Shown here: in pieces, positions 6,936 to 14,480 of the stretch
How positions within the stretch are numbered: the stretch's first letter is position 1
Layout: each line of letters starts with the position of its first letter
DNA from: a virus
DNA: 27,025 nt
Direction: 5' to 3' (one strand)
IMG/VR virus record: IMGVR_UViG_3300028802_000051
Coordinates: 1 to 27,025 of that record
Made by a program: the position numbers and the translations under genes
Notes under the pieces: generated by a model
The model's input: the letters and a program-made list of their open reading frames with translations, nothing else
Database searches by the model: none
What the model was told of the DNA's origin: nothing

Positions 6936-8276
6936 ATGGCGCAGCAGATTATTAACATCGATGAGCTGCCAAGCGACGATGAGATTCGTATCTCGTTCAC
7001 CAAATGCAATAACAATTTCACCGAACTCTACGAGGATGTCGACGAACTAAACGATCGCATCGATCGCATTCGGATCGCGCCCGGTGGAGGCGGCGGCGGC
7101 GGCGAAAGTGGCAATGGTGATGGTGAGCAAGGCCCGCCGGGACCGCCTGGGCCGCCCGGACCACAGGGACTACAAGGTGATCCCGGCCCAGCAGGCGCGA
7201 CCGGATCACCAGGGCCTAAAGGCGATCAAGGCGACGCTGGCCCGCAAGGTCCGGCAGGTGCGACCGGAACGCAAGGACCGCCCGGCGCTACCGGTGGCAC
7301 TGGTGCTCAAGGACCACCCGGAACAGCTGGAATACAGGGACCGCAAGGGCCGCAAGGCGATCCCGGTCCAACCGGTCCGGCCGGTGTTGTTACTGCCAAC
7401 GCACCGCTATCGTTAGTCTCGGGCACGCTGTCGATCGATCTGTCGGCCTACTCGACGACCGCGGCCATTGCAGGCGCCTATCAGCCGCTCGACGCGGACC
7501 TGACGGCGATCGCAGCGCTGGCCGGCACCAATACGATCTACTACAGGAGCGCCGCCAACACTTGGGCCGCCGTCACCATCGGCACCAATCTGACGTTTTC
7601 CGGCGGCACGCTATCGGCGACGGCGGGCGGCGGTAGCGCGGTGGCGGTGCAGAAGTTCACGGCGTCGGGTACCTACACGCCGACATCGGGTATGCGCTAC
7701 TGCATGATCGAGGTTGTGGGGGGTGGTGGTGGCAGCGGCGGTCTGGGTACTAGCGCAAGTTCTGCTGCTCTGACCAGCGGTGCCGGTGGTTCCGGTGCCT
7801 ATTCCAGAGTTACGGTGGCGGCAGCGGCGGTCGGTGCCTCGCAGACTGTCACCATAGGAGCGGTCGGCGCGGCGGGTACCGGCGGCGGCGGCAATGGCGG
7901 TGCTGGCGGTGCCACGAGTGTTGGCAGCCTGTGCGTCGCTAATGGTGGTGGCGGCGGCGGTGGCTCGACCGCCGGCATATATACGGGCGGCGTCGGCGGC
8001 AATACCACAGGGGCAGTAGGCGATGTGACGGCAGAAGGCACTGCCGGCGCAGCGGGAATGGGCGCAAGCGCAATATCGATTGCAGCCGGTCCCGGCGGCT
8101 CCAGTTATTTCGGAGGTGGTGGCCGCGGCGCCCCGGCCTCATCGAATGGGGTTAATCCCGGTAGTGCCGGAACGATCGGCGGTGGCGGCGGTGGTTGTAG
8201 CGCAAACAATGTTGCGACAAACCGCGCCGGCGCGGCCGGTGGCAGCGGTTATGTCATCATCACGGAGTATCTCTGA
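6936..8276 (+). CDS. Collagen-like, glycine-rich fibre protein (446 aa)
   Basis: Residues 1-45 carry a generic fibre N-terminus with [12 protein letters not shown] followed by a short coiled coil ([13 protein letters not shown]). Residues 63-149 are 29 unbroken Gly-X-Y triplets with many GPP and GPQ steps, as in bacterial and viral collagens. Around residue 180 a tail-fibre type repeat ([14 protein letters not shown]) appears. From about residue 235 a glycine-rich adhesin-like domain ([12 protein letters not shown], then poly-Gly loops) runs to the end (GYVIITEYL), resembling glycine-rich domains of phage adhesins. It probably forms a trimeric fibre that binds the host surface. Its place among head genes leaves open a head fibre. 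Confidence 0.85.
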   Translation: MAQQIINIDELPSDDEIRISFTKCNNNFTELYEDVDELNDRIDRIRIAPGGGGGGGESGNGDGEQGPPGPPGPPGPQGLQGDPGPAGATGSPGPKGDQGDAGPQGPAGATGTQGPPGATGGTGAQGPPGTAGIQGPQGPQGDPGPTGPAGVVTANAPLSLVSGTLSIDLSAYSTTAAIAGAYQPLDADLTAIAALAGTNTIYYRSAANTWAAVTIGTNLTFSGGTLSATAGGGSAVAVQKFTASGTYTPTSGMRYCMIEVVGGGGGSGGLGTSASSAALTSGAGGSGAYSRVTVAAAAVGASQTVTIGAVGAAGTGGGGNGGAGGATSVGSLCVANGGGGGGGSTAGIYTGGVGGNTTGAVGDVTAEGTAGAAGMGASAISIAAGPGGSSYFGGGGRGAPASSNGVNPGSAGTIGGGGGGCSANNVATNRAGAAGGSGYVIITEYL

Positions 8277-8569
8277 TGGCAATTGACTACAAAGCAACGA
8301 ACGCGCTCATGCACGATCCCGATTTCATCGGTCGTACGCGCGTCGCCTGTCTGCATTTTGCCTCCTACGTCAGCGGCGAGGCCGACGACGTGCCAGCGCA
8401 CAACACGCGAATGAAATGGGCGCAGGGCACATTTGAAAATCCCGACGGCGCCGCGGCGGCCATCATGCCGATCTTGGTGATGGACCCGAAGGTGCAGACC
8501 GCGGGTGTGGCCATCACCGACGTTGATCTGCAGAGTGCGGTTGAAACCAGCGTCAACAAAACCTTCTGA
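8276..8569 (+). CDS. Small hypothetical structural protein (97 aa)
   Basis: Starts in a TGATG overlap with the collagen-like gene and is followed 27 bases later by another collagen-like gene. The product has no membrane segment or signal peptide. It is mixed alpha/beta, with [17 protein letters not shown] at the start and a C-terminal acidic strand (AITDVDLQSAVETSV). I do not recognise a family. Its position between two fibre-like genes suggests a virion component or a fibre chaperone; this is inference. Confidence 0.6.
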   Translation: MAIDYKATNALMHDPDFIGRTRVACLHFASYVSGEADDVPAHNTRMKWAQGTFENPDGAAAAIMPILVMDPKVQTAGVAITDVDLQSAVETSVNKTF

Positions 8570-8596
8570 GGGCGGACCCACCTAGGGGGGCCAGGC

Positions 8597-9214
8597 ATGA
8601 GCGATAAACCGATGATCCCGGCGCCGTCCTACACCCTCAACGAAGCGCTCGGCGTCTGCCTGCGCATGTGCCAAGTGGCGCTGACCGAGGTGCGGGCGCT
8701 GGCGCGCATGCCGGGGCCGCCGGGCATAACCGGGCTGCAAGGCGAGCGCGGGCTGCAGGGCGAGCGCGGCGAGAAGGGTGAACCCGGCGCGACAGGGGCG
8801 GCCGGCCTCGACGGCAAGAACGGCGCGCGCGGCGAGAAGGGCGAGCCCGGCCGCAATGCCAGCGATCTGACCTTCCTGCAGGATTATGCCACCGAGCAGG
8901 TCGGGCGGGCGCTCAAGACCGCAACATTCACGACGCCGGACGGCGGCCGCACCCTGCGCTGGGCTGTGGGCGAGGCCGTGCATGAGATCACGACCGCGAT
9001 CGTGCTCGATGCCGGGGTGTGGAAGGAAGGCGCGACCTATGCCGCCGGCGACGGCGTCTCGCTCGGTGGCTCGTTTTATATTGCGCAGACCACAACCAGC
9101 GCGAAGCCACCACATGGTGATGATGTTTGGCGGCTCGCTGTCAGAGCTGGCCGCGACGGGCGCGACTACCGGCCGGATGACAATCCGCCGACGAAGCCGA
9201 TCAAGTTTAAGTAA
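8597..9214 (+). CDS. Collagen-like protein with carbohydrate-binding-like C-terminus (205 aa)
   Basis: Residues 1-38 form a short helix (LNEALGVCLRMCQVALTEVR). Residues 40-87 are 16 unbroken Gly-X-Y triplets, richer in charged GER, GEK and GEP steps than the first collagen-like gene. After a helical linker, residues 140-180 have the layout of a small CBM5/12-like module (VWKEGATYAAGDGVSLG, then FYIAQ and a closing Trp), which in other proteins binds polysaccharide. The protein is probably a short trimeric fibre. The start has a G-rich sequence (8586-8592) before it, a poor but usable Shine-Dalgarno. Confidence 0.8.
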   Translation: MSDKPMIPAPSYTLNEALGVCLRMCQVALTEVRALARMPGPPGITGLQGERGLQGERGEKGEPGATGAAGLDGKNGARGEKGEPGRNASDLTFLQDYATEQVGRALKTATFTTPDGGRTLRWAVGEAVHEITTAIVLDAGVWKEGATYAAGDGVSLGGSFYIAQTTTSAKPPHGDDVWRLAVRAGRDGRDYRPDDNPPTKPIKFK

Positions 9215-9219
9215 CGCAC

Positions 9220-9840
9220 ATGCACTCCGTTCTTGAGATCATCGACGAGTCGACCGACAGCGCCGGGCCTGACCTGATCAGCCTCGACGACCTCAAGCTC
9301 GCGCTCAGCATCGAAGGCGCGACCGAGGATGCCGCGCTGCAGGCGGCGATTACGATGCAGTCACGCCTCATTGCAGAGTATTGCCATCGCCGTTTAGGGC
9401 TCGCCGAGGCGCTCGAGACCTTCACCCTCGACCGCAATGAATATCTGCTGGAACGGCAGGCGCTGACGCTCTCGCTTTATCCGGTGGTCGAGGTCATAGA
9501 GGTCTCAACTGCGGGCGCAACGGCGGCCGACATCGAGCTCGATCCGGCCAGCGGGCGGTTATGGACTGGCGGTTGCTGGGCCGACACCGTCGTCGCCGTG
9601 CTCTATTCGGGCGGCTACGACCTGCCGGAACAGGCACCGGCCAGGCTGCAGCAGGCGGTGATCCAGGCAGTGAACGATGGGCGCACGACCGGCTCACGCG
9701 ATCCCGGCATTCGCGAAGTGCAGCACGGTGACACCCGCGTGGCCTACTTCACGCCGACGCTGTCGACCGCATCATCGGGTTATCTGTCGGCGACCGTGGT
9801 CGATCTGATCCAACCCTATCGGCGGCTCTATGTCGCGTAA
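9220..9840 (+). CDS. Head-tail connector (gp6-like)
   Basis: The 206-aa protein has the pattern of gp6-type adaptor proteins: an N-terminal helical bundle (LISLDDLKLALSI, EDAALQAAITMQSRLIAEYC) and a central beta part (LSLYPVVEVIEV). A later segment (QAPARLQQAVIQAVNDG) is also typical. These proteins ring the portal and link it to the tail. Its end overlaps the next gene by 11 bases. That the connector is separated from the head-closure gene by three enzyme-like genes suggests those were inserted later. Confidence 0.8.
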   Translation: MHSVLEIIDESTDSAGPDLISLDDLKLALSIEGATEDAALQAAITMQSRLIAEYCHRRLGLAEALETFTLDRNEYLLERQALTLSLYPVVEVIEVSTAGATAADIELDPASGRLWTGGCWADTVVAVLYSGGYDLPEQAPARLQQAVIQAVNDGRTTGSRDPGIREVQHGDTRVAYFTPTLSTASSGYLSATVVDLIQPYRRLYVA

Positions 9841-10477
9841 TCAATCGTTCTGGTCGGTCCCGCGCAAATGGCCGGGTGAGACTGTTTTCATCGTCGCCGG
9901 CGGGCCGTCGGTACTCGGGATCGATCTCGAGGCCTTGCGTGGGCGGCGCGTCATCGTGATCAACTCGAGCGTCTATGCGGTGCCGTGGGCAGACATCCTC
10001 TATTTCGGCGACTGGCGCTGGTGGCACGAGCCGGACAATCGGGCGGCGGTTGCGAGCTTTCGCGGCCGTGTCGTCACCGTCTCGCGCATGTGCTCGGAGG
10101 ATAAGAAGGTGCTGGTATGCCGTACCGCCAAGCCGCCGGGATTGGCGCTCGCGCACGATAGCCTGACGCAGAAATGGACCTCGCTGACGGCGGCAACCAA
10201 CCTGGCGGTACACCTGATCGGGCCGGGCGGCACCGTCGTGTGGCTCGGCGCCGACGGAAAGACGGCGGCGGATGGCCGGACCTGGCATCACAAGCCGCAT
10301 CGCTGGCCGCCGAAGCCGGCGCGCTATGATCGCCACCGCGCCGATCTTGCCAGCATGGTCGAGCCGCTGCGGGCCATGGGCATCACGTTGCTAAACGCCA
10401 GCCCCGGCAGCGCCTATGCCGATCTGTGGCCGGTCATCAATCTGCAGGACGCACTGGGTGAGCGGCGCGCGGCCTAA
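9830..10477 (+). CDS. MptE/DUF115-like protein, probable glycan-modification enzyme
   Basis: Residues 18-28 (TVFIVAGGPSV) and 41-48 (VIVINSSV) with a following DILYFGD resemble the nucleotide-sugar binding region of DUF115/MptE-like proteins, which include motility accessory and glycosyltransferase-related enzymes. A later SLTAATNLAVHLIG and GADGK fit the same fold. At 215 aa it is short, with only the catalytic-type domain. It overlaps the connector gene upstream and the GT9-like gene downstream, so the three probably form one translation unit. The substrate is unknown; a virion sugar or host surface glycan is possible. Confidence 0.55.
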   Translation: MSRNQSFWSVPRKWPGETVFIVAGGPSVLGIDLEALRGRRVIVINSSVYAVPWADILYFGDWRWWHEPDNRAAVASFRGRVVTVSRMCSEDKKVLVCRTAKPPGLALAHDSLTQKWTSLTAATNLAVHLIGPGGTVVWLGADGKTAADGRTWHHKPHRWPPKPARYDRHRADLASMVEPLRAMGITLLNASPGSAYADLWPVINLQDALGERRAA

Positions 10478-11360
10478 GCCGGTTCTGATTCGGGGTCTCT
10501 GGGGTCTCGGCGATAACATATTTCAACGGCCGTTCGTGCGCGCGGCGGCCAAAGACTACGAGCTGCACCTCGAGACGCCATGGCCCGAACTGTACGCCGA
10601 CCTCGATATCAAATTTGTCTGCGGAACGCGCAAGTTGCGCACGCAGCAGAAGAACATGGTGCGGCAACCGCCCGAGCGATGGATGCGATCGGTGCCGGTG
10701 CCGATGCGCGAGATCAAGGTCAGCTATGGCCGCGACATCTCGACGACCTCCATCATCAATTCGCTCGAGCAGCGCTGGTCGAGGCTTAACGTCGGCTTTG
10801 ATCCGGCGCTGTTCGATCTGCCCGATATGGGGCCAGCGCCGGTCAAATCGGAGTGGCCGATCGCCGTCATCCGGCCGGTGACAGTCAGAACGGAATGGCG
10901 CAACGAGGCGCGCAACCCGCGGCCGGAATATGTGGCTGCGATCGCTGCCGAGCTGATGGCGACGCATACCGTGGTTGCGGTCGCCGACCTCGCGCCGAAC
11001 GAGGAATGGGTCGTTGGCGATCCGCCACCGGCCCACCGCTACTTTGTTCATGGCGAGCTTGCGGTGCGCGAGCTGCTCGCCCTGGTCCGCGATGCGGACA
11101 TCGTCGTCGGCGGCGTCGGCTGGATCGTGCCAGCGGCGCTCGCGCTCAAGGTCAAGACCTTCGTGGTGCTGGGCGGCCACGGTGGGCACAACGCGCCGGA
11201 GAAGATCACCGACCCGCGGCTTGATCTGCGCCGCATCGGGTTTGCCAAGCCGGAGAAATTCTGTCGATGCACGAATATGCTGCACACCTGCGACAAGACG
11301 ATCGCGGACCCGCTCGGGCAGTTCTCCCGCTGGTGGGGCAGTTCTCGCGCCGCTGCCTGA
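10458..11360 (+). CDS. Glycosyltransferase, family 9-like (heptosyltransferase fold)
   Basis: I choose GTG 10458, preceded by AGGAC at a good distance, because the ATG upstream would give a longer overlap with the previous gene. The 300-aa product begins with VLIRGLWGLGDNIFQRPFV, the acceptor-side glycine loop of GT9 enzymes. The C-terminal half has AVIRPVTVRTEWR and DADIVVGGVGWIVPAALALKV, matching the donor-binding region of ADP-heptose transferases. A Cys cluster (CRCTNMLHTC, 269-278) follows. The end overlaps the methyltransferase frame at a 20-bp imperfect duplication. Sugar and acceptor cannot be told from sequence. Confidence 0.7.
   Translation: MSGARPKPVLIRGLWGLGDNIFQRPFVRAAAKDYELHLETPWPELYADLDIKFVCGTRKLRTQQKNMVRQPPERWMRSVPVPMREIKVSYGRDISTTSIINSLEQRWSRLNVGFDPALFDLPDMGPAPVKSEWPIAVIRPVTVRTEWRNEARNPRPEYVAAIAAELMATHTVVAVADLAPNEEWVVGDPPPAHRYFVHGELAVRELLALVRDADIVVGGVGWIVPAALALKVKTFVVLGGHGGHNAPEKITDPRLDLRRIGFAKPEKFCRCTNMLHTCDKTIADPLGQFSRWWGSSRAAA
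11316..11355 (+). repeat. Imperfect 20-bp tandem duplication at a gene junction
   Basis: Bases 11316-11335 and 11336-11355 match at 17 of 20 positions; both begin GGGCAGTTCTC. The first copy reads GQFSR in the glycosyltransferase frame, and the second reads GQFSR in the methyltransferase frame. Because 20 is not a multiple of three, removing one copy would join the two genes in one frame. Confidence 0.75.
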
Positions 11361-11968
11361 CCTGGTGGCTGCAGCACGGCATTGGTTACTACCCGGTCGA
11401 GGCCGGGCACGCGCCTTACGACCGGGACTATTTCGACAGCTTCGATCGCAACGCACAGACCGAACTAGGCCGCGCATTGATGCAGGCGCGGGTCAACTTC
11501 GTCGAGCGGCATTACCGCGGGACGCTGATCGATGTCGGCATCGGCTCAGGCGCCTTTGTCGAGCTGCGCAATCAGCGCGGGCGCACGACCTACGGCTACG
11601 ATGTCAATCCGGCTGGGCTCGCCTGGCTTGAGCAACGGATGCTGCTGGTTGATCCGCATCTGGTCTCGTTCGATGCCGTGACCTTGTGGGACGTGCTCGA
11701 GCATATCCCGGACTTCCAGTCGCTGCTCGCCAACGTGCGCGAATGGGTGTTCGCATCCTTGCCGATCTTCCGTGACGCCGAGCACGCGCTGCGCTCCAAG
11801 CATTTCAAGCCGGCAGAACATTATTGGTATTTCACCCGCGACGGCCTGGTGTTTGCGATGCAGACCTGCGGCTTTGCGCTGGTGTCGGAAAGCAACATCG
11901 AGACCGAACTCGGCCGCGAGGACATCGGGACGTTCGCGTTCCGAAGGGACCGCGATGATCGACTATAG
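11333..11968 (+). CDS. Class I SAM-dependent methyltransferase
   Basis: The 211-aa reading from GTG 11333 has motif I TLIDVGIGSG (residues 64-73), an acidic strand-2 motif YGYDVNP (87-93) and LWDVLEHIPD (118-127), typical of Methyltransf_23-like enzymes. The C-terminal YWYFTRDGL and GFALVSESN fit the same group. No Shine-Dalgarno precedes GTG 11333; an ATG at 11267 in the same frame would give 233 aa with a doubtful leader. Translation probably depends on coupling to, or ancestral fusion with, the GT9-like gene. It likely methylates a sugar or small molecule; no DNA methyltransferase motif is seen. Confidence 0.8.
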   Translation: MGQFSRRCLTWWLQHGIGYYPVEAGHAPYDRDYFDSFDRNAQTELGRALMQARVNFVERHYRGTLIDVGIGSGAFVELRNQRGRTTYGYDVNPAGLAWLEQRMLLVDPHLVSFDAVTLWDVLEHIPDFQSLLANVREWVFASLPIFRDAEHALRSKHFKPAEHYWYFTRDGLVFAMQTCGFALVSESNIETELGREDIGTFAFRRDRDDRL

Positions 11969-12308
11969 CACGGACCTTTATGACCCGGTCTACGCCGAGC
12001 TGGGCGTGCCCGCGACGCTGTCGATCGGGACTGCGGGCGAGGTCGCGCTGACCGTGATCGACGACACCCGGCCGAAGACCAACACCAGCGGCACCGTGGA
12101 GGTGCGCAGCGTTGGACCTGGCGCCTTTGCCCGCATCCCCGAACTCGCCGACAATGGCATCGAGCGCGACGACTACATGGACGCGGTTCTTTCCTTCAAC
12201 GGCCGGACTTGGGTCGTGCGCTCCTACGAGCTGCGCGGCAGTCCGAACGGCGAGGATGTCGGCGAGGTGCGGTTTCTGCTGAAGGCGATCGAGTCGACCA
12301 ATGGCTGA
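11955..12308 (+). CDS. Head closure / head-tail joining protein (117 aa)
   Basis: The start at 11955 is chosen over a longer frame because AAGGGA lies just before it and the overlap with the methyltransferase is only 14 bases. The product is beta-rich with a core like head-completion proteins (GRTWVVRSYELRGSP, then EVRFLLKAIE at the end). Its location between connector and tail terminator is where stopper proteins are encoded. Those proteins seal the filled head and form the tail attachment site. Its 8-base overlap with the next gene fits that module. Confidence 0.6.
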   Translation: MIDYSTDLYDPVYAELGVPATLSIGTAGEVALTVIDDTRPKTNTSGTVEVRSVGPGAFARIPELADNGIERDDYMDAVLSFNGRTWVVRSYELRGSPNGEDVGEVRFLLKAIESTNG

Positions 12309-12756
12309 CGTGCGCGAGGACATCCTGGCGCGGTTGCTGGAGGTGGTTGCCACCATCCCGAATATTCGTTCGGCCCATCGCAACAACATCGACATCACCG
12401 AAGATCAATTGCCGGCCGCCCTTGTGCTCGACGGCGACGAGGAAACCAACGACGCAACCGATCTTGGAATGCGACCGGCTCACCGGCCGACCGTCGTGCA
12501 GATGACGCCCGAGATCATCATCGCCGAGCAGGCCGACGAGGTCGGCTCTGACCTGACGACGTTGCGACGCGAGCTGATCAAGCGGGTGCTGACCGACACC
12601 GAGCTTAACGAGCAGATCGTCAAGACCGGACGGCACGGCAACGGCGCTATCCGCTATCTCGGTTGCCAGACCGATCTCGGCTGGATGCGCTCGCTACATG
12701 GCGCGCTTCGAGCACAGTTCTTGTTCAAGTACACGCTGAGGCCGGAAGAACTTTAG
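12301..12756 (+). CDS. Tail terminator / tail completion protein (151 aa)
   Basis: Alpha/beta protein with an N-terminal helix (REDILARLLEVVATI), a strand with PAALVLDG and a long charged helix (LTTLRRELIKRVLTD). It ends in RAQFLFKYTLRPEEL, a layout common to tail terminators (lambda gpU class) in this gene position. Such proteins cap the tail tube and meet the head connector. It is followed after 17 bases by the major tail protein with a strong Shine-Dalgarno. Family assignment rests on position and overall pattern. Confidence 0.65.
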   Translation: MADVREDILARLLEVVATIPNIRSAHRNNIDITEDQLPAALVLDGDEETNDATDLGMRPAHRPTVVQMTPEIIIAEQADEVGSDLTTLRRELIKRVLTDTELNEQIVKTGRHGNGAIRYLGCQTDLGWMRSLHGALRAQFLFKYTLRPEEL

Positions 12757-12773
12757 AAAGGAAAGGGACTGCC

Positions 12774-13301
12774 ATGCCCACGTCACCCAACGTTCAGAAC
12801 TACCACATAGGAAAAGGTATCGTCTCATTCAAGGAAGCAGGCGGCTCGACCTATAGAGACCTCGGCAACGCACCCTCGTTCCAGTACACGCCAACGGTCG
12901 AGAAGCTTGAACACTTCTCGGCGCGCGAGGGTGTCAAGACCAAAGACTTCACGGCTGTTACAACGATTAGTGCGACCATCACGTTTACACTTGACGAAAT
13001 CACCGCCGATAATCTCGCTTATTTTGCGCTCGGTGAAATCGGAACTGATACCGACGGCAACGGCACTGTCAGCGCCATGAAGAAAACGGAATTCACCGGT
13101 GCCATCAAGGTCGTTGGCACGAACGACATCGGCCAACAAGTCGATTTCGACGGCGATGTCTCATTCGTTCCGTCTGGCGATTTCAATTTCATCACGAGCG
13201 AGGATGAATTCTCGGTACTCACGATTGAGGCCGAGGTGATGAGGGATGCCAACGGCAATTTCGGCAACTGGACTGTCCGCGACGAAACGGCAACGGGGTA
13301 A
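12774..13301 (+). CDS. Major tail (tube) protein (175 aa)
   Basis: The ATG at 12774 follows a very strong purine-rich ribosome-binding site (AAGGAAAGGG), as expected for an abundant virion protein. The longer frame from 12663 would overlap the previous gene by 94 bases and is rejected. The product is beta-rich and shows the tail-tube pattern: FQYTPTVEKLEHFSAREG, TISATITFTLDE and SVLTIEAEVMRD. It should form the hexameric rings of the flexible tail. Its codon use is less GC-heavy than that of the head genes. Confidence 0.85.
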   Translation: MPTSPNVQNYHIGKGIVSFKEAGGSTYRDLGNAPSFQYTPTVEKLEHFSAREGVKTKDFTAVTTISATITFTLDEITADNLAYFALGEIGTDTDGNGTVSAMKKTEFTGAIKVVGTNDIGQQVDFDGDVSFVPSGDFNFITSEDEFSVLTIEAEVMRDANGNFGNWTVRDETATG

Positions 13302-13305
13302 AAGC

Positions 13306-13770
13306 ATGGCAGATCTTCTGGATATTGCTCCATCGACGGCGGTCGAGGTCGTTAAGATCAACGGCCGGCGGATCATCGTGCGCGGGTTACATGGCAACGC
13401 CATCGCATCCATCGCGGCGCGTTTTCCCAAGCTCGCACTGCTGCTCGGTGGCGGCGATAACATTGTGCCTCGAATGATTGAACAATTTGGCGAAGCGATC
13501 GGCCCCATCATCGCGGCGGGTTGCGGTTATCTCGGAGACGAAAAACGGGAGGCGGTTGCGAGCCAGTTACTGATTGAGGATCAGTTGAAATTTCTCAATG
13601 CAATTCTGAGCCTGACATTCCCAAACGGATTTGGCTCCTTCGTCGAGGAACTGACGAGCCTCATGGGCGGCAAGGACGAAGGAGCAAAGATCGTCAAAGT
13701 GCGCTTGAGGAAATCGCCGTCGGCATCACCGCCCTCGTCCGGCGAGGATTCTCGCCTGACTATGCAATGA
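13306..13770 (+). CDS. Tail assembly chaperone, first frame (gpG-like)
   Basis: The ATG at 13306 follows the major tail protein by 4 bases. The 154-aa product is mainly helical (AVEVVKINGRRIIVRG, then FPKLALLLGGGD) and lies between tail tube and tape measure, the place of lambda gpG. After MGGKDEGAKI the zero-frame tail becomes Ser/Pro-rich (SPSASPPSSGED) and looks like out-of-frame translation. The -1 frame then continues with a gpT-like sequence. Such chaperones bind the tape measure and guide the tail proteins. Confidence 0.75.
   Translation: MADLLDIAPSTAVEVVKINGRRIIVRGLHGNAIASIAARFPKLALLLGGGDNIVPRMIEQFGEAIGPIIAAGCGYLGDEKREAVASQLLIEDQLKFLNAILSLTFPNGFGSFVEELTSLMGGKDEGAKIVKVRLRKSPSASPPSSGEDSRLTMQ
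13660..13766 (+). promoter_or_regulatory. Probable -1 translational frameshift region
   Basis: The -1 frame is open from 13578 to 13931. From about 13683 it reads as protein-like sequence (SALEEIAVGITALVRR, then GFSPDYAMSLTPRQIAAYL), while the zero frame loses its character. No ATG, GTG or TTG start exists in the -1 frame between 13680 and 13767. I see no classical X XXY YYZ heptamer; GCAAAG and GTCAAAG near 13684-13699 are the nearest candidates. This fits the gpG/gpGT arrangement found in many long-tailed phages. Confidence 0.6.
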
Positions 13771-13931
13771 GCCTGACGCCACGCCAGATTGCGGCCTATC
13801 TCGAATTCAGCGGAAAACTTGACCGTATCGAACGGACCGATGCCCTGATAATCGCAGCCATCGGCGCACAGGGCGATAGCAAGTCGATCGAAAAAACGCT
13901 TAAGGACATTTCCAATGGCGGCCAAGTTTAA
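13767..13931 (+). CDS. Tail assembly chaperone, second frame (gpT-like extension)
   Basis: From ATG 13767 this gives 54 aa (MSLTPRQIAAYLEFSGKL at the start, KTLKDISNGGQV at the end). The conserved-looking sequence continues upstream in the same frame without a start codon, so it is more likely made as a frameshifted C-terminal extension of the preceding chaperone than alone. The ATG overlaps the zero-frame stop (ATGA), so independent or coupled translation of the short form remains possible. Its end overlaps the next gene by 17 bases. Confidence 0.65.
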   Translation: MSLTPRQIAAYLEFSGKLDRIERTDALIIAAIGAQGDSKSIEKTLKDISNGGQV

Positions 13932-14469
13932 GGTCACGGTCGACCAGCCGCGCTGGCTGCAGATGATCCGCGACAAACAACGGCCGGTGGCGACTGCGGC
14001 AGTTGCGGCGTTGAGCGAGACCGCCGCCAATGCGGTGCAGGAAGGACGCGGCAACATCGCGGGCGCCGGCAAGTTCGGGCCGAAGTGGCAGAGCGGATTG
14101 CAATACCGGACGCAGGACGCAGTTGAAGGCGGCGAGCCGTCGCTGCAGGCCAAAGCCATCATCTTTCACAAGTTCGGCTTTGCAGGCGTGTTCGAGCACG
14201 GCGCGACTATTCAAGGCAAACCGCTGCTGTGGATACCGACCACACCCGGCGCCCCGACGGCCAGCCGATCGGGAAAGAAACTGGTCTCGGCCACGGTGCG
14301 CGGCAAGCCGATGCTGTTCGACGCCAATGACAAGGACCGCGACCGTAAGCCGCTCTACATCGGCGTGCCGTCGGTGCGCATCCCGAAGAAGTGGCGCATT
14401 ACCGAGATCGTCAAGCAGCACGCGGCGAAGATCGCCACGCTGTTCATCAAGCACTTCAAGGATAATTAG
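13915..14469 (+). CDS. DUF6441-like minor tail protein (184 aa)
   Basis: Features match the DUF6441-type phage proteins of alphaproteobacteria as I recall them: an N-terminal helical part, then GKFGPKWQSGLQ, IIFHKFGFAGVFEHGATIQG, LLWIPTTPGAP and the later PLYIGVPSVRIPKKW. The function is not established. The place directly before the tape measure and the cell of tail genes around it suggest a tail tip or tail assembly role. It is basic, with a Lys-rich C-terminus. Confidence 0.65.
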   Translation: MAAKFKVTVDQPRWLQMIRDKQRPVATAAVAALSETAANAVQEGRGNIAGAGKFGPKWQSGLQYRTQDAVEGGEPSLQAKAIIFHKFGFAGVFEHGATIQGKPLLWIPTTPGAPTASRSGKKLVSATVRGKPMLFDANDKDRDRKPLYIGVPSVRIPKKWRITEIVKQHAAKIATLFIKHFKDN

Positions 14470-14480
14470 GCACCACTGTC

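Noticed and set aside
7122-7390. Dense short DNA repeats, considered as a CRISPR or tandem repeat locus
   Set aside because: They are the codons of collagen Gly-X-Y triplets within an open frame, with no constant repeat-spacer layout.
10975-11631. Plus-strand ORF (218 aa) across the glycosyltransferase and methyltransferase
   Set aside because: It is Ser/Arg-rich and out of frame with two genes that have clear motifs.
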